Below are positions 27,864-37,043 of a stretch of 64,000 nt of DNA, piece by piece (positions within the stretch are counted from its first letter, which is position 1; each line of letters opens with the position of its first letter). The DNA comes from Seohaeicola_A nanhaiensis (lineage in GTDB: Bacteria > Pseudomonadota > Alphaproteobacteria > Rhodobacterales > Rhodobacteraceae). A program made the translations under genes and the position numbers. The notes under the pieces are model-generated. The model did no database searches and was not told where the DNA came from. It saw only the letters and a program-made list of their open reading frames with translations. The stretch is from positions 868,001 to 932,000 of the forward strand of contig NZ_JBHSGI010000002.1 of the NCBI RefSeq assembly GCF_042654245.1. Reading direction: 5' to 3'.

Positions 27864-28832
27864 ATGATCAGGAGATCACTTCTTACCGCCATCCTCTCTG
27901 CCACGCTGCTGAGCGCGGGAGCGGCGGCGGCCGAAACCGTGCTGCGGGTCGGCACCTTCCTTCAGCCAACAGGCGTCTGGCATCAGCCGATCCAGCGCTT
28001 CATCGATCAGGTCAACGCCCGCGGCGCGGACCTCAAGCTGGAGCTGGTGGCGGACCCGTCCTCCATCAACCCGTTCCAACTCGGCGCGGCGGTCCAAAGC
28101 GGCGTCATCGATATCGCCTATGTCTCGGGGTCGTTCTACACCAACCTCGTCCCCGAGGCCGACGCGCTGAAGAACTTCAACCTCAGCGTCCAGGAGGTCC
28201 GGGCGAATGGCGCCCTGGACCTGATGGACAAGATCCACCGCGAGAAGATGGGCGTCGTGTTCCTGGGCAAGATCGTCGATGGCATTCCGCTGCAGATCTA
28301 CACCGCGCGCAAACCCGAGAGCCTCGACCTGACCGGCTTTACCCTGCGCGGCACCCCGCTCTATCGCCCGATGATGGAGACGCTGGGCGCCGACGTGGCC
28401 CAGATGCCCGGCGGCGAGATCTACGGCGCGCTGCAGAGCGGCGTGATCGACGGCTATGGCTGGCCGCTGTGGGGGATCGGTGACCTGGGGCTGCTGGAGG
28501 TCACGAAATACCGGCTCGAGCCCGGGTTCTTCCGCTCCGAGATCGCGCTGCTGATGAACGCGCGCCGGTTCGACAGCCTGAACGACGCCCAGCGCGAGGT
28601 CCTCAGGGAGGAAAGCATCGCGGCGGAGAACTGGTTTGCCACCTTCCTGACGCAGGTCAATGCCGAGGAGATCGCCAAGCAGGACGCCGCCGGGATCGAG
28701 GCCGTCCGCTTTGGCGACGCGGAGAGTGCCGAACTGATCCGCAAGGCCGACGAGGCCGCCTGGAAAGAGATCATCGCCAAGTCGCCCCAGTATGGCGAAG
28801 AGTTGAAGTCCCTGACCTACAAGGCGGAATAG
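27864..28832 (+). CDS. TRAP transporter solute-binding protein (DctP type)
   Basis: A 322-residue periplasmic binding protein with signal peptide MIRRSLLTAILSATLLSAG (cleavage near AAA-ET, residue 23). The mature domain shows the DctP outline: LRVGTF at the start, LGAAVQSGVIDIAYVS, LRGTPLYRPMMETLGA with the conserved Arg expected to bind the substrate carboxylate, and QSGVIDGYGWP. It captures an organic anion for the QM membrane pair that follows 8 bases later. ACAGGGAAA gives the ribosome site. Confidence 0.94.
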   Translation: MIRRSLLTAILSATLLSAGAAAAETVLRVGTFLQPTGVWHQPIQRFIDQVNARGADLKLELVADPSSINPFQLGAAVQSGVIDIAYVSGSFYTNLVPEADALKNFNLSVQEVRANGALDLMDKIHREKMGVVFLGKIVDGIPLQIYTARKPESLDLTGFTLRGTPLYRPMMETLGADVAQMPGGEIYGALQSGVIDGYGWPLWGIGDLGLLEVTKYRLEPGFFRSEIALLMNARRFDSLNDAQREVLREESIAAENWFATFLTQVNAEEIAKQDAAGIEAVRFGDAESAELIRKADEAAWKEIIAKSPQYGEELKSLTYKAE

Positions 28833-28840
28833 GCCCGGAG

Positions 28841-29371
28841 ATGTCAGGCCTTCCGCGCGAACTCGACCGGTTGGTCGGCCTGGCGATCGACGGCCTCGGA
28901 GCGGTTTCCGGGGCTGTCGTCGCCTTCATCACACTGGCGATCAGCACCGACGTCGCCCTGCGGGCCCTGGGCCTGTCGACACTGGGCTGGACGCTGGAGA
29001 CCTCGGAATACGGCCTGCTGATCGTCTGCTTCCTCGGTGCGCCCTACGTGCTGCGCCACGGCGACCACATCCGCGTGGACGTGCTGCTGCGCAAGGCGGG
29101 GCCGCGTCGGCGTGGCGCCCTGCTGTTCCTCGCCAACCTCATCGCCTTCGCGACCTGCCTCGTGCTGGCCTGGCTGGGCGCGCAGGAGGCGCTGGTGGCG
29201 TTCCGGCGCGGCGCGATGCTGTTCAAGGACATCGTGATGCCGCAATGGATCGTCCTGTCGGTCATGCCGATCGGGATGCTTCTGCTGGCCTGGGAATTCG
29301 CGCGGCGGATCCTGCTGCGCCTGAACGGCACGCCGGTCGCCGGAGAAGGCACCGAAGGGGTCGCGCTGTGA
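28841..29371 (+). CDS. TRAP transporter small membrane subunit (DctQ type)
   Basis: A 176-residue protein with four hydrophobic segments and the DctQ-typical TLETSEYGLLIVCFLGAPYVLRHGDHIRVDVLL stretch, of which LGAPYVLRHGDHIRVDVL is the recognisable core. It pairs with DctM to form the sodium-driven membrane part. The stop overlaps the DctM GTG (GTGA), showing translational coupling. Confidence 0.92.
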   Translation: MSGLPRELDRLVGLAIDGLGAVSGAVVAFITLAISTDVALRALGLSTLGWTLETSEYGLLIVCFLGAPYVLRHGDHIRVDVLLRKAGPRRRGALLFLANLIAFATCLVLAWLGAQEALVAFRRGAMLFKDIVMPQWIVLSVMPIGMLLLAWEFARRILLRLNGTPVAGEGTEGVAL

Positions 29372-30687
29372 GCCCGGTCGGCTGGGAGCTGCTTCTGGGG
29401 CTGATGGGCGGCTTCCTGGTGCTGCTCATGGCCCTCGGCGTTCCGGTGGCCTTCGCGTTTCTCGCGCTGAACCTGGTGGGCGCCTATTTCATCTTCGGCG
29501 GTGTCGCCGGGATCAGCCTGCTGGTGCTTAACGCCACGGAGTCGATCGGGACCTTCGTGCTGGTCCCCATTCCGCTTTTCGTGCTGATGGGAGAGATCCT
29601 GCTGACCACGGGCCTTGCCACGCGGGCCATCCATGCCATCGAACGGGCCATCGCCGGCGTGCCCGGGCGGCTGTCGCTGGTCGCCATCGCCTCGGGCACC
29701 GTCTTCGCCTCGCTGTCGGGGTCGAGCATCGCCAATACCGCCGTGCTGGGGCGCGTGCTGCTGCCCGACATGCTGCGGCTGGGCTATCACCCCACGGTCA
29801 GCATCGGGCCGATCCTCGGCATCGGCGGGGTGGCAATGCTGATCCCGCCCTCCGCGCTGGCCGTGCTGCTCGGCTCGCTCGCGGGGATGCCGATCAGCAA
29901 CCTGCTGCTGGCGGGTATCCTGCCCGGGCTGCTGCTGGCGACGCTCTACGTCGCCTACATCGTCATCGCCGTCCGGATGCGGCCCGGCCTGGCCCCGCCC
30001 GCGCCGGTGGAGCGCATGAGCCTGGGCGCGCGGCTCGCCCCCTTCGTGCGGGACGTGCTGCCGCTGATGGGAATCGTGATCGTCGTTGTCGGCTCGATTC
30101 TCGGGGGCTATGCGACCCCGTCGGAATCCGCCGCGCTGGGCTGTCTCGCCACCCTTATCGCCGCGGCCTGCTATCGCTCGCTGACCCTGCGCGCGCTGGT
30201 CGATGCGCTTATGGGCACGGTCCGCACCAGCGCGATGATCCTGATCATCATCTCGGGCTCCATCACCTTCTCGCAGATCCTGTCGTTCTCAGGGGCGAGC
30301 CGGGAGTTCGTGGAGGCGATCCTGGGCGTGGGGCTCGACCCGCTGGTGCTTGTGGCCCTGATGCTGCTCATCGCGCTTTTGCTGGGCACGCTGATGGACC
30401 AGGTCAGCATCATGATGATCACCCTGCCGATCTTCATGCCCCTGATCCACGCCGCCGATGTCGACCAGATCTGGTTCGGCGTCATGATGCTGGTGGCGCT
30501 GGAGGTGGGGCTGATCACGCCGCCCTTCGGCCTGCTGCTGTTCATCATGCAGTCGGTGGCACCGGCCGGCGTGTCGATGCGCGAGATCATGGTCGCGATC
30601 GTGCCCTTCATCCTGCTGGAGCTGGTCGGCCTCGGGCTGATCTTCGCCTTCCCGGTGATCGCGCTCTGGCTGCCGGGCTTCCTGTGA
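29368..30687 (+). CDS. TRAP transporter large permease (DctM type)
   Basis: A 439-residue, about 12-segment ion-transporter-superfamily protein. The GTG at 29368 overlaps the DctQ stop. Family-typical segments are ALGVPVAFAFLALN, IPLFVLMGEILL, SGSSIANTAVLG, YHPTVSIGPILGIGGVAMLIPPS (core GGVAMLIPPS), TPSESAALG and GLITPPFGLLLF. It moves the acid delivered by the DctP-type protein, with sodium co-transport. With CoA ligase and thiolase upstream it completes an uptake-to-thiolysis module. Confidence 0.94.
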   Translation: MSPVGWELLLGLMGGFLVLLMALGVPVAFAFLALNLVGAYFIFGGVAGISLLVLNATESIGTFVLVPIPLFVLMGEILLTTGLATRAIHAIERAIAGVPGRLSLVAIASGTVFASLSGSSIANTAVLGRVLLPDMLRLGYHPTVSIGPILGIGGVAMLIPPSALAVLLGSLAGMPISNLLLAGILPGLLLATLYVAYIVIAVRMRPGLAPPAPVERMSLGARLAPFVRDVLPLMGIVIVVVGSILGGYATPSESAALGCLATLIAAACYRSLTLRALVDALMGTVRTSAMILIIISGSITFSQILSFSGASREFVEAILGVGLDPLVLVALMLLIALLLGTLMDQVSIMMITLPIFMPLIHAADVDQIWFGVMMLVALEVGLITPPFGLLLFIMQSVAPAGVSMREIMVAIVPFILLELVGLGLIFAFPVIALWLPGFL

Positions 30688-30700
30688 CGGAGCCGGCGGG

Positions 30701-31636
30701 ATGAAGGATTTCAACAGCCTGCTCGGCCGCCTCCGCCTGCGCCATTTCGACTTTCTGGACAGGCTGGGGACCGACGCGAACCTTGGCCGGGTCGCGACCG
30801 AGATGAACATGGTCCATTCCACCGCGACCAAGATGCTGCAGGACATCGAGGACACGCTGGGGCTCGTTCTGTTCACCCGCAACCGTCGCGGCATCCGCGC
30901 CACGCCGGGGGGCGAGACGATGATCAAGCTGGCCCGGCTGATCCTGTCCGATCTGCGCGCGGGCCACGCAGAGCTGTCGATCGTCGAGAAGGGCGGCGTG
31001 GGGCTGATCCGGATCGGGGTCTTTCCCGTGGTGACCGCGGAGCTGTTGCCGGCGCTCTATCGCCAGCTGCGGCAGAGTGCGCCGCGGCTCGACATCGCCA
31101 TCGAGGACGGCGATGAGCTGCGCCTGACAGAGCGGCTGTCGGGAGGCGACATCGACCTGATCCTGGGCCGGATCGACGCCGGGCGGATCACTCCCGATCT
31201 GCGCCACCGGGTGCTTTACCACGAGGAGACGGTCGTCGTCTGCGGCGCCCAGAACCCGATCGCGGATGCCGCACCCGAAGATCTGCCGCGACTCATGTCG
31301 GAGGCGGAATGGATCCTGCCCACGACCACCACCGGCGCCAGCCGCATGGTCAGCACGTGGATCGTGAATGCGGGCTACAGCCCGCCGCGCATCGGTGTCG
31401 AAAGCATCTCGGCCCTCACGACCGCGGGGCTTCTGTCCAAGACCGAACTGCTGGGCATCTTTCCCCTGAGCGTCGGGCGGTCCTTCACGGAACTCGGCCT
31501 GCTGCGCCAGCTCCCGGTCTCCCTGCCGAAGACGGAGTTTCCAGTCGGCGTGATCTACCGTCGCGCGCAGGAGGATTCCTCGATCATCCGCACACTGATC
31601 GATCATTGCATCACGGCGACGCGCCATCTGTCCTGA
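30701..31636 (+). CDS. LysR-family regulator of the thiolase/TRAP operon
   Basis: A 311-residue LysR protein: N-terminal winged helix-turn-helix (LRHFDFLDRLGTDANLGRVA, STATKMLQDIEDTLG, LFTRNRRGIRATPGG) and a C-terminal periplasmic-binding-protein-like effector domain (LIRIGVFPVVTAELLPALY). It is last in the operon and co-directional, unlike the common divergent LysR arrangement; it probably senses the transported acid or its CoA product. The ribosome site is weak, fitting low expression. Confidence 0.92.
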   Translation: MKDFNSLLGRLRLRHFDFLDRLGTDANLGRVATEMNMVHSTATKMLQDIEDTLGLVLFTRNRRGIRATPGGETMIKLARLILSDLRAGHAELSIVEKGGVGLIRIGVFPVVTAELLPALYRQLRQSAPRLDIAIEDGDELRLTERLSGGDIDLILGRIDAGRITPDLRHRVLYHEETVVVCGAQNPIADAAPEDLPRLMSEAEWILPTTTTGASRMVSTWIVNAGYSPPRIGVESISALTTAGLLSKTELLGIFPLSVGRSFTELGLLRQLPVSLPKTEFPVGVIYRRAQEDSSIIRTLIDHCITATRHLS

Positions 31637-31677
31637 CGGGATCCCGGACCCTGTCGACGACCAAATACCGGTAAGGC

Positions 31678-31696
31678 AGAGGCCCCTGCGGCCTCT
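31678..31696. terminator. hairpin between convergent LysR and algH genes
   Basis: A perfect 7-bp stem AGAGGCC (31678-31684)/GGCCTCT (31690-31696) with a 5-nt loop in the 69-base gap between convergent genes. A partial repeat word CCAAATACC is just before it (31661-31669). No clean T-run. Confidence 0.6.
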
Positions 31697-31705
31697 CCTT
31701 CCCGA

Positions 31706-32260
31706 TCAGGCGTGGCCGGCGCTGGCGGAGAGCGTCAGCGGGTCGACGCCGATGGATTTGAGCGCGGCGCTCCATTTGCCGGCGTCGGGGGTGTCGTAGA
31801 CCAGGGCGGGATCGGCCTCGGCGGTGAGCCAGCCGTTCATCGCGATTTCGGATTCGAGCTGTCCCGGGCCCCAGCCGGCATAGCCGAGCATCATCAGCGC
31901 CCTGCCCGGGCCGCGGCCGGCGGCGATGTCTTCGAGCACGTCAAGGGTGGCGGTCATGGCGAATTCATCGCCCACCACCATGGAATGTTCGCGCGGCGGC
32001 TCTCCCGGGGTGTGCAGCACGAAGCCGCGCGCGCCCTCGACCGGGCCGCCGAAATGCACCGGGGTGTCGCGGCCCGCGCCTTCGGGGCCGATGGAGAGCT
32101 GTTGCAGCAGGTCGGACAGGCGCACGTCGGCGGCCGGCTTGTTGACGATCAGGCCGAGCGCGCCGCTTTCGTTGTGGCTGCACATGTAGATCACCGAATG
32201 CTCGAACCGCATGTCGCCCATGCCCGGCATCGCGATCAGCAGTTTTCCGGTCAGATCCAT
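31706..32260 (-). CDS. algH: YqgE/AlgH family protein (UPF0301)
   Basis: A 184-residue cytosolic protein of the YqgE/AlgH family. The N-terminal LTGKLLIAMPGMGDMRFEHS and VIYMCSHNESGALGLIVNKP are diagnostic. Family structures are known, but the molecular role is not settled; it affects alginate regulation in Pseudomonas. The start at 32260 (GGAG, 9-nt spacing) gives MDLTGKLL as in relatives; an ATG at 32293 would add 11 residues. Confidence 0.92.
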   Translation of the reverse strand: MDLTGKLLIAMPGMGDMRFEHSVIYMCSHNESGALGLIVNKPAADVRLSDLLQQLSIGPEGAGRDTPVHFGGPVEGARGFVLHTPGEPPREHSMVVGDEFAMTATLDVLEDIAAGRGPGRALMMLGYAGWGPGQLESEIAMNGWLTAEADPALVYDTPDAGKWSAALKSIGVDPLTLSASAGHA

Positions 32261-32415
32261 GAGGGTCGGCTCCGTTCGGGCGGTGTGCGTCATTCCCCAG
32301 CATGGCCTTCCCGCCGCGCGGTCGCAAGCGACAGATGGGCGCGCCCCCCGGGTTGAAACGAAGCTGACCGCAACGTGACTTGGCTTTTGGCGCGCGGGCG
32401 CGCATCTAGAACGGC

Positions 32416-33225
32416 ATGAAAACGCCCGCCGCCCTTGTGATGTTCCTTGCCGCCCTGATCGGAGGCGGCCCGCTGGCCGCGCAGTCGATCCAGCGCGAGG
32501 TGGTGCAACTTGACATGCTGGATGGCGGGATGACGCCGCGCGGCACCTATCTGGCCGCCTTTCGCCTGACGCTGGCCGACGGCTGGAAGACCTACTGGCG
32601 CGCGCCGGGCGATGCCGGGATCCCGCCCGAGGTGGTCTGGTCGGGCGCCGAGAACATCGGCAGCGTGGCGATGGCCTGGCCCACCCCGCATGTCTTCGAG
32701 CAGGCCGGGTATCGCAGCATCGGCTATACCCGTCAGGTGGTGCTGCCGGTCGAGATCACGCCGCGCCGGGACGGCGGGCCGCTGCGCCTGCGCGGCACGC
32801 TGGAGCTGGGTGTCTGTTCGGATGTCTGCGTGCCGGCGAGCCTGCATTTCGACCATGTCGCCGACCTCGACGCGCGGCCCAATCCGGCCATCGCGGCGGC
32901 GCTGGCGAACCAGCCCTACACCGCCGCGGAGGCGAAGGTGAAGGCCGCGCGCTGCCGCCTGCGGCCCTCGGCGGACGGGCTGCATCTGACCGCGACGCTG
33001 GACATGCCCTCGGCCGGTGCGCCCGAGACGGTGGTGATCGAACCCGGCGCGCCGGCGGTCTGGGCCTCGGAAACCGAAGCGCGGCGCGAGGGTGGCGCGC
33101 TGGTGGCCGAGGCGGATCTGGTGCAGGCGGATGGCAAGCCCTTCGCGCTCGACCGGTCGGCGGTGCGGATCACGGTGCTGGGGTCGCGCCATGCGGTTGA
33201 CATCCGGGGCTGCGCCGCCGACTGA
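32416..33225 (+). CDS. periplasmic DsbD/ScsB N-terminal-domain-like protein
   Basis: A 269-residue exported protein. The signal peptide MKTPAALVMFLAALIGG ends near LAAQS (residue 22-23). The mature part matches the 'protein-disulfide reductase DsbD domain' found at the N-terminus of ScsB: LADGWKTYWRAPGDAGIPPEV, then a Cys pair GVCSDVCVPA (about residues 137-144). No membrane or thioredoxin domain follows, so it is a stand-alone periplasmic module. It may accept electrons from a membrane reductant elsewhere. It precedes a Nudix gene by 6 bases. Confidence 0.87.
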   Translation: MKTPAALVMFLAALIGGGPLAAQSIQREVVQLDMLDGGMTPRGTYLAAFRLTLADGWKTYWRAPGDAGIPPEVVWSGAENIGSVAMAWPTPHVFEQAGYRSIGYTRQVVLPVEITPRRDGGPLRLRGTLELGVCSDVCVPASLHFDHVADLDARPNPAIAAALANQPYTAAEAKVKAARCRLRPSADGLHLTATLDMPSAGAPETVVIEPGAPAVWASETEARREGGALVAEADLVQADGKPFALDRSAVRITVLGSRHAVDIRGCAAD

Positions 33226-33231
33226 TCGGGC

Positions 33232-33648
33232 ATGACCCGACGACCCCTGCTTGGCGCCATCGCCGTTGTCCTGAGGGACGACCACGTTCTCCTCGCCCGC
33301 CGCGAGCGCGGGGGCGTGATGCTCTGGGGGTTTCCCGGCGGCCATGTGGAATGGGGCGAATCGGCGCTGGAGGCGGCGGTGCGCGAGCTGGCGGAAGAGA
33401 CCGGGGTGCGCGCGCGGGCCGAGCGGTATCTGACCAATGTCGATGTGCTGATCCGCGCGGCCGGAGGCGCGACCGAGGTGCATTATCTGCTCGCCGTCGT
33501 GTTGTGCCGCTATCTGGAGGGCGAGGCGGAGGCGGCCGATGACATCGCCGAGGCGCGCTGGGTGCCCTTCGCGGATGTCGAGGCCGGGCGGCTGACGCTG
33601 CACGATCAGGTGGCCGAGGTGCTGGCGCTGGCCCGCGCGGCGGGCTGA
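33232..33648 (+). CDS. Nudix hydrolase
   Basis: A 138-residue Nudix-fold pyrophosphohydrolase. The Nudix box is complete, GGHVEWGESALEAAVRELAE followed by ETGV, with the metal-binding REL-EE glutamates. The opening LLGAIAVVLRDDHVLLARR and late EVHYLLAVVLCRYLEGEAE resemble the ADP-sugar/NADH-like small Nudix group, but substrate cannot be told. It follows the DsbD-like gene by 6 bases and is convergent with the RND pump gene. Confidence 0.9.
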   Translation: MTRRPLLGAIAVVLRDDHVLLARRERGGVMLWGFPGGHVEWGESALEAAVRELAEETGVRARAERYLTNVDVLIRAAGGATEVHYLLAVVLCRYLEGEAEAADDIAEARWVPFADVEAGRLTLHDQVAEVLALARAAG

Positions 33649-33652
33649 GGCC

Positions 33653-36600
33653 CTAGCGCCGCAGCGTCAGCGTGAGGGCGGTGGCGGCATAGGCCGCCAG
33701 CACCAGCAGCAACGCGCCGGGCACGAAGAGCGCGAAGGCGGCGGGCATCGGCGCCATGGCGGCAAGGCCCGGCAGCAGCGCGGCGATCGCCGGCATCAGC
33801 GCGCCGGTCACCGCCGCCCAGCCCAGCGTCAGCGCGAGCCAGGCGAGTACCGCCGCCAGCGCCGCCACCGTCACCGCCTGCAGCCGCGAGGGCGCGCGCA
33901 GGGCGCGGCGCAGCGCCGCCAGCGGGCGCGTCAGATCCTGCTGGATCGCCAGCACCGCCGGCACCACCAGCAGCACAATGACCATCCCGAAGGCGAGGCC
34001 ATAGACCAGGGTGATCACCGTGGGCTTGAGGAACTGCGCCTCTTGCGAGCCTTCATAGATCAGCGGCATCAGGCCCAGCACCGTCGTCGCGGTGGTCAGC
34101 ATGACCGGGCGCAGGCGGTCGACGGTGCCGTCGATGATCGACGGCACTAGGCCGCGGTCGCGGGCGTATTCGTCGATGGTGGAGACCAGCACGATGGAGT
34201 CGTTGATGATGATCCCGGTCATGCCGAGCAGGCCGACGACCGTGAACATCGAGAGCGGCACCTCCCAGTGCCAGTGCCCCCAGATCGCGCCGACGAGGCC
34301 GAAGGGGATGACCGCCATCACCACCAGCGGCCGGGTCCAGCTGGCGAAGACCCAGGCCAGAACCAGATAGATGCCGGTCAGGCAGAGCGCGAGGCCGGCG
34401 GTGGCGTCGCTGAGGAATTCGGATTCCTGCTCGGACAGGCCGGCCATCTGCCAGTCGACCTGCCGGATGCTGGCGATGTTCGGCAGGATCTCGGTTTCCA
34501 GCGCGCGGGAGATCTCCTCGGCGCGGGCCGGGTCGTCTTCGGAGATGTCGCCCGTCACCTTGATCAGCCGCACGCCGTTCTCGCGCCGGACGGTCGAGAA
34601 GCCGGTGCGCTGTTCGACGCTGACGATATCGGCCAGCGGGATATAGGCCCCGGCGGGGGTGCGCATCAGCGTGCGTTCGAGGAAATCGGCGGTCAGCTCG
34701 CCCTCGGGCAGTTCCACCCGGATCGTCGCGCTGCGCGGGCCGTCGGGATAGGTTGCCGCCTCGATCCCGTTCAGCCGGGCGCGCAGGGCGCGGCCGAGCG
34801 TGTCGATGGTGAAGCCCGCCGCCTGCCCCTGCGGGGTGAGGTCGAGCACCAGTTCTTCCTTGTCGTAGGCCAGGGTGTCCTCGACCGCCGAGACCTCGGG
34901 ATAGCGCAGCAGCGCCGCCTGCAGATCCTCGCTGGCGGCCTTCAGCACCTCGGCATCGGCGCCGTAGAACTCGACATCGAGCGCGTCGCCCCCCGGACCC
35001 GAGCGCCAGCTGCGGAACGACAGCACCTCGGTCAGCGGGTGCTGGCGCACCTTTTCCTGAAGCTCGGCGACGAAATCGAAGCTCGAATATTCGGGGCGCA
35101 GGTCGGCCTCGATCAGCTCGATCGAGATGCCCCCCAGCAGGTCGGCGTCCTTGGTATCGGCGCCGGCGAGCCCGCCCCCGGCATTGCCGCCGATCTCGGC
35201 GATCACGTATTTCAGCGGGTTGACGCCGGTGCGGGCCTCGTAGGCGCCGGCCACCTCGTCGGTGGCGCGCTGAAGCTCGTGCATCATCGCCAGCGTGTCG
35301 GTGCGCGTGGCACCCTCGACCATGGCGAAGTTGCCGGTGACCGAGCCCTGTTCGGGCGAGTTGAAGAAGCGCCACTGCACGTCGCCCCGGATGAACAGGG
35401 CAATCTGCGCGGCCAGCAGGGCGATGGCGCCCGCCAGCACAACATAGCGCGCCTTGACCACCAGCCCGATCAGCGGCGCGAAGAGCGTATCGCGCACCCA
35501 GCGGAAGCCGGCATTGACGGTGCGGTTGGGCCAGTCGTACCAGTGCCGCTTGTCCGCGTGGGTCAGCGCATGGCCCAGGTGGTTCGGCAGGATCAGGAAG
35601 CATTCGACCAGCGAGGCGGTCAGCACCGCGATCACGGTAAAGGGGATGTCCTGGATCATGTCGCCGAAGCGGCCGCTGATCACCGTCAGCCCGAAGAAGG
35701 CGATCACGGTGGTCAGGGTCGAGGCGAAGACCGGCACCGCCATGCGGCGCGCGGCGGTTTCGGCCGCGACCACCGGGTGTTCGCGCAGGCGCCGGGCGCG
35801 GTAATCGGCGTGTTCGCCGACGACGATGGCGTCGTCCACCACGATGCCCAGCGTCAGGATCAGGCCGAAGAGGCTGATCATGTTGATCGTGATCCCGGCG
35901 GCATACATCACCGCCAGCGCGCAGAGCATGGAGGCCGGGATCCCCGCCGCCACCCAGAGCGCGATGCGCGCGTTGAGGAAGAGGAACAGCAGCACCACGA
36001 CCAGCAGCAGCCCGGTCAGGCCGTTATCGATCAGCAGATCCAGCCGCGCGGTGATCGCCTCGGCGCGGGTGCGGGTCAGCTCGATCGTCACGCCCTGCGG
36101 CAGGCTGGCCTGCATCGCCGCGGCCACATCCTCGACCGTGTGCTGGATGCCGATGGCGTCGCCCTTGGCCGAGCGGCTGACCTGCACCGTCATCGCCGGA
36201 TTGTCGCCGACGTAATAGCTGCGGATGCGGTCCGCGCCCTCGACCCGTATGGTGGCCACATCGCCCACGGTCAGGCGCGAGCCGTCGGGGTTCAGCCGCA
36301 GGGCGATCCCGGCGATATCCTCGGCGCTGCGCTTCTCGGTGCCGGTGCGCACGCGCGCGTTGGCGCCGGTGACATCGCCCGCCGGATTGCCGTCGACCCC
36401 GGCCGCGATGGCGCCGGCGATATCGGTCATGGCGATGTCATGGGCGATCAGGTTGGCCGAGGGCACCTCGACCACCGTCTGCGGTGCGGCGACGCCGCGG
36501 ATGTCGGTGCGCGTGACCCCGGCGGCAAAGAGGCGCGTCACCAGTTCGTCGGCCAGCAGGCCGAGCTGGCGCGGTTCCAGCGGGCCCGAGATCACCACAT

Positions 36601-37039
36601 CGGTCACCCGGTCGCGCCAGACGCCGGCGCGCACCACCGGTTCGTCCGCGTCTTCGGGCAGGCTGGTGATCAGGTCGAGCGCGTTCTGCACGTCGGTGGC
36701 GCCGCGCGCCATGTCCCAGCCGGGTTCAAATTCCAGCGTGATCTGCGCCCGCCCCTCGCGCGAGGTGCTGGAGCTGCTGGCGACTCCGTCCACGGCCAGC
36801 AGCGCCGGTTCGACCAGCTGGACGATGGCGTTGTCCACGTCCTCGGGGCCGGCGCCTTCCCAGGTGACGCTGACGGTGACGGTATCGACCACCGTGTCGG
36901 GGAAGAACTGCGTGCGCATGTTCGGCGCGGCGGCGAGGCCCAGCACCAGCAGCACGACCAGCAGCAGGTTCGCGGCCGTACGGTGGCGGGTGAAGTAGGA
37001 GAGGATGCCGCCGGCGGCGCGCGGGATCTCGCGGGCCAC
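33653..37039 (-). CDS. RND efflux pump inner-membrane transporter
   Basis: A 1128-residue hydrophobe/amphiphile RND (AcrB/MexF-like) proton antiporter. After a short basic N-terminus, TM1 (TAANLLLVVLLVLGLAAAP) leads into a large periplasmic domain, then TM2-6 with the proton-relay motif LGIVVDDAIVVGEHAD (Asp-Asp, about residues 399-413), a second periplasmic domain, and TM8-12 (MTGIIINDSIVLVST). It starts with GTG at 37039, four bases after the membrane-fusion gene's stop. An extra hydrophobic extension follows the last usual TM (about residues 1060-1128, SRLQAVTVAALAAVLAWLALTLGWA and two more segments), which is unusual for the family. No outer-membrane channel gene is adjacent. Confidence 0.94.
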   Translation of the reverse strand: MAREIPRAAGGILSYFTRHRTAANLLLVVLLVLGLAAAPNMRTQFFPDTVVDTVTVSVTWEGAGPEDVDNAIVQLVEPALLAVDGVASSSSTSREGRAQITLEFEPGWDMARGATDVQNALDLITSLPEDADEPVVRAGVWRDRVTDVVISGPLEPRQLGLLADELVTRLFAAGVTRTDIRGVAAPQTVVEVPSANLIAHDIAMTDIAGAIAAGVDGNPAGDVTGANARVRTGTEKRSAEDIAGIALRLNPDGSRLTVGDVATIRVEGADRIRSYYVGDNPAMTVQVSRSAKGDAIGIQHTVEDVAAAMQASLPQGVTIELTRTRAEAITARLDLLIDNGLTGLLLVVVLLFLFLNARIALWVAAGIPASMLCALAVMYAAGITINMISLFGLILTLGIVVDDAIVVGEHADYRARRLREHPVVAAETAARRMAVPVFASTLTTVIAFFGLTVISGRFGDMIQDIPFTVIAVLTASLVECFLILPNHLGHALTHADKRHWYDWPNRTVNAGFRWVRDTLFAPLIGLVVKARYVVLAGAIALLAAQIALFIRGDVQWRFFNSPEQGSVTGNFAMVEGATRTDTLAMMHELQRATDEVAGAYEARTGVNPLKYVIAEIGGNAGGGLAGADTKDADLLGGISIELIEADLRPEYSSFDFVAELQEKVRQHPLTEVLSFRSWRSGPGGDALDVEFYGADAEVLKAASEDLQAALLRYPEVSAVEDTLAYDKEELVLDLTPQGQAAGFTIDTLGRALRARLNGIEAATYPDGPRSATIRVELPEGELTADFLERTLMRTPAGAYIPLADIVSVEQRTGFSTVRRENGVRLIKVTGDISEDDPARAEEISRALETEILPNIASIRQVDWQMAGLSEQESEFLSDATAGLALCLTGIYLVLAWVFASWTRPLVVMAVIPFGLVGAIWGHWHWEVPLSMFTVVGLLGMTGIIINDSIVLVSTIDEYARDRGLVPSIIDGTVDRLRPVMLTTATTVLGLMPLIYEGSQEAQFLKPTVITLVYGLAFGMVIVLLVVPAVLAIQQDLTRPLAALRRALRAPSRLQAVTVAALAAVLAWLALTLGWAAVTGALMPAIAALLPGLAAMAPMPAAFALFVPGALLLVLAAYAATALTLTLRR

Positions 37040-37043
37040 CGTC

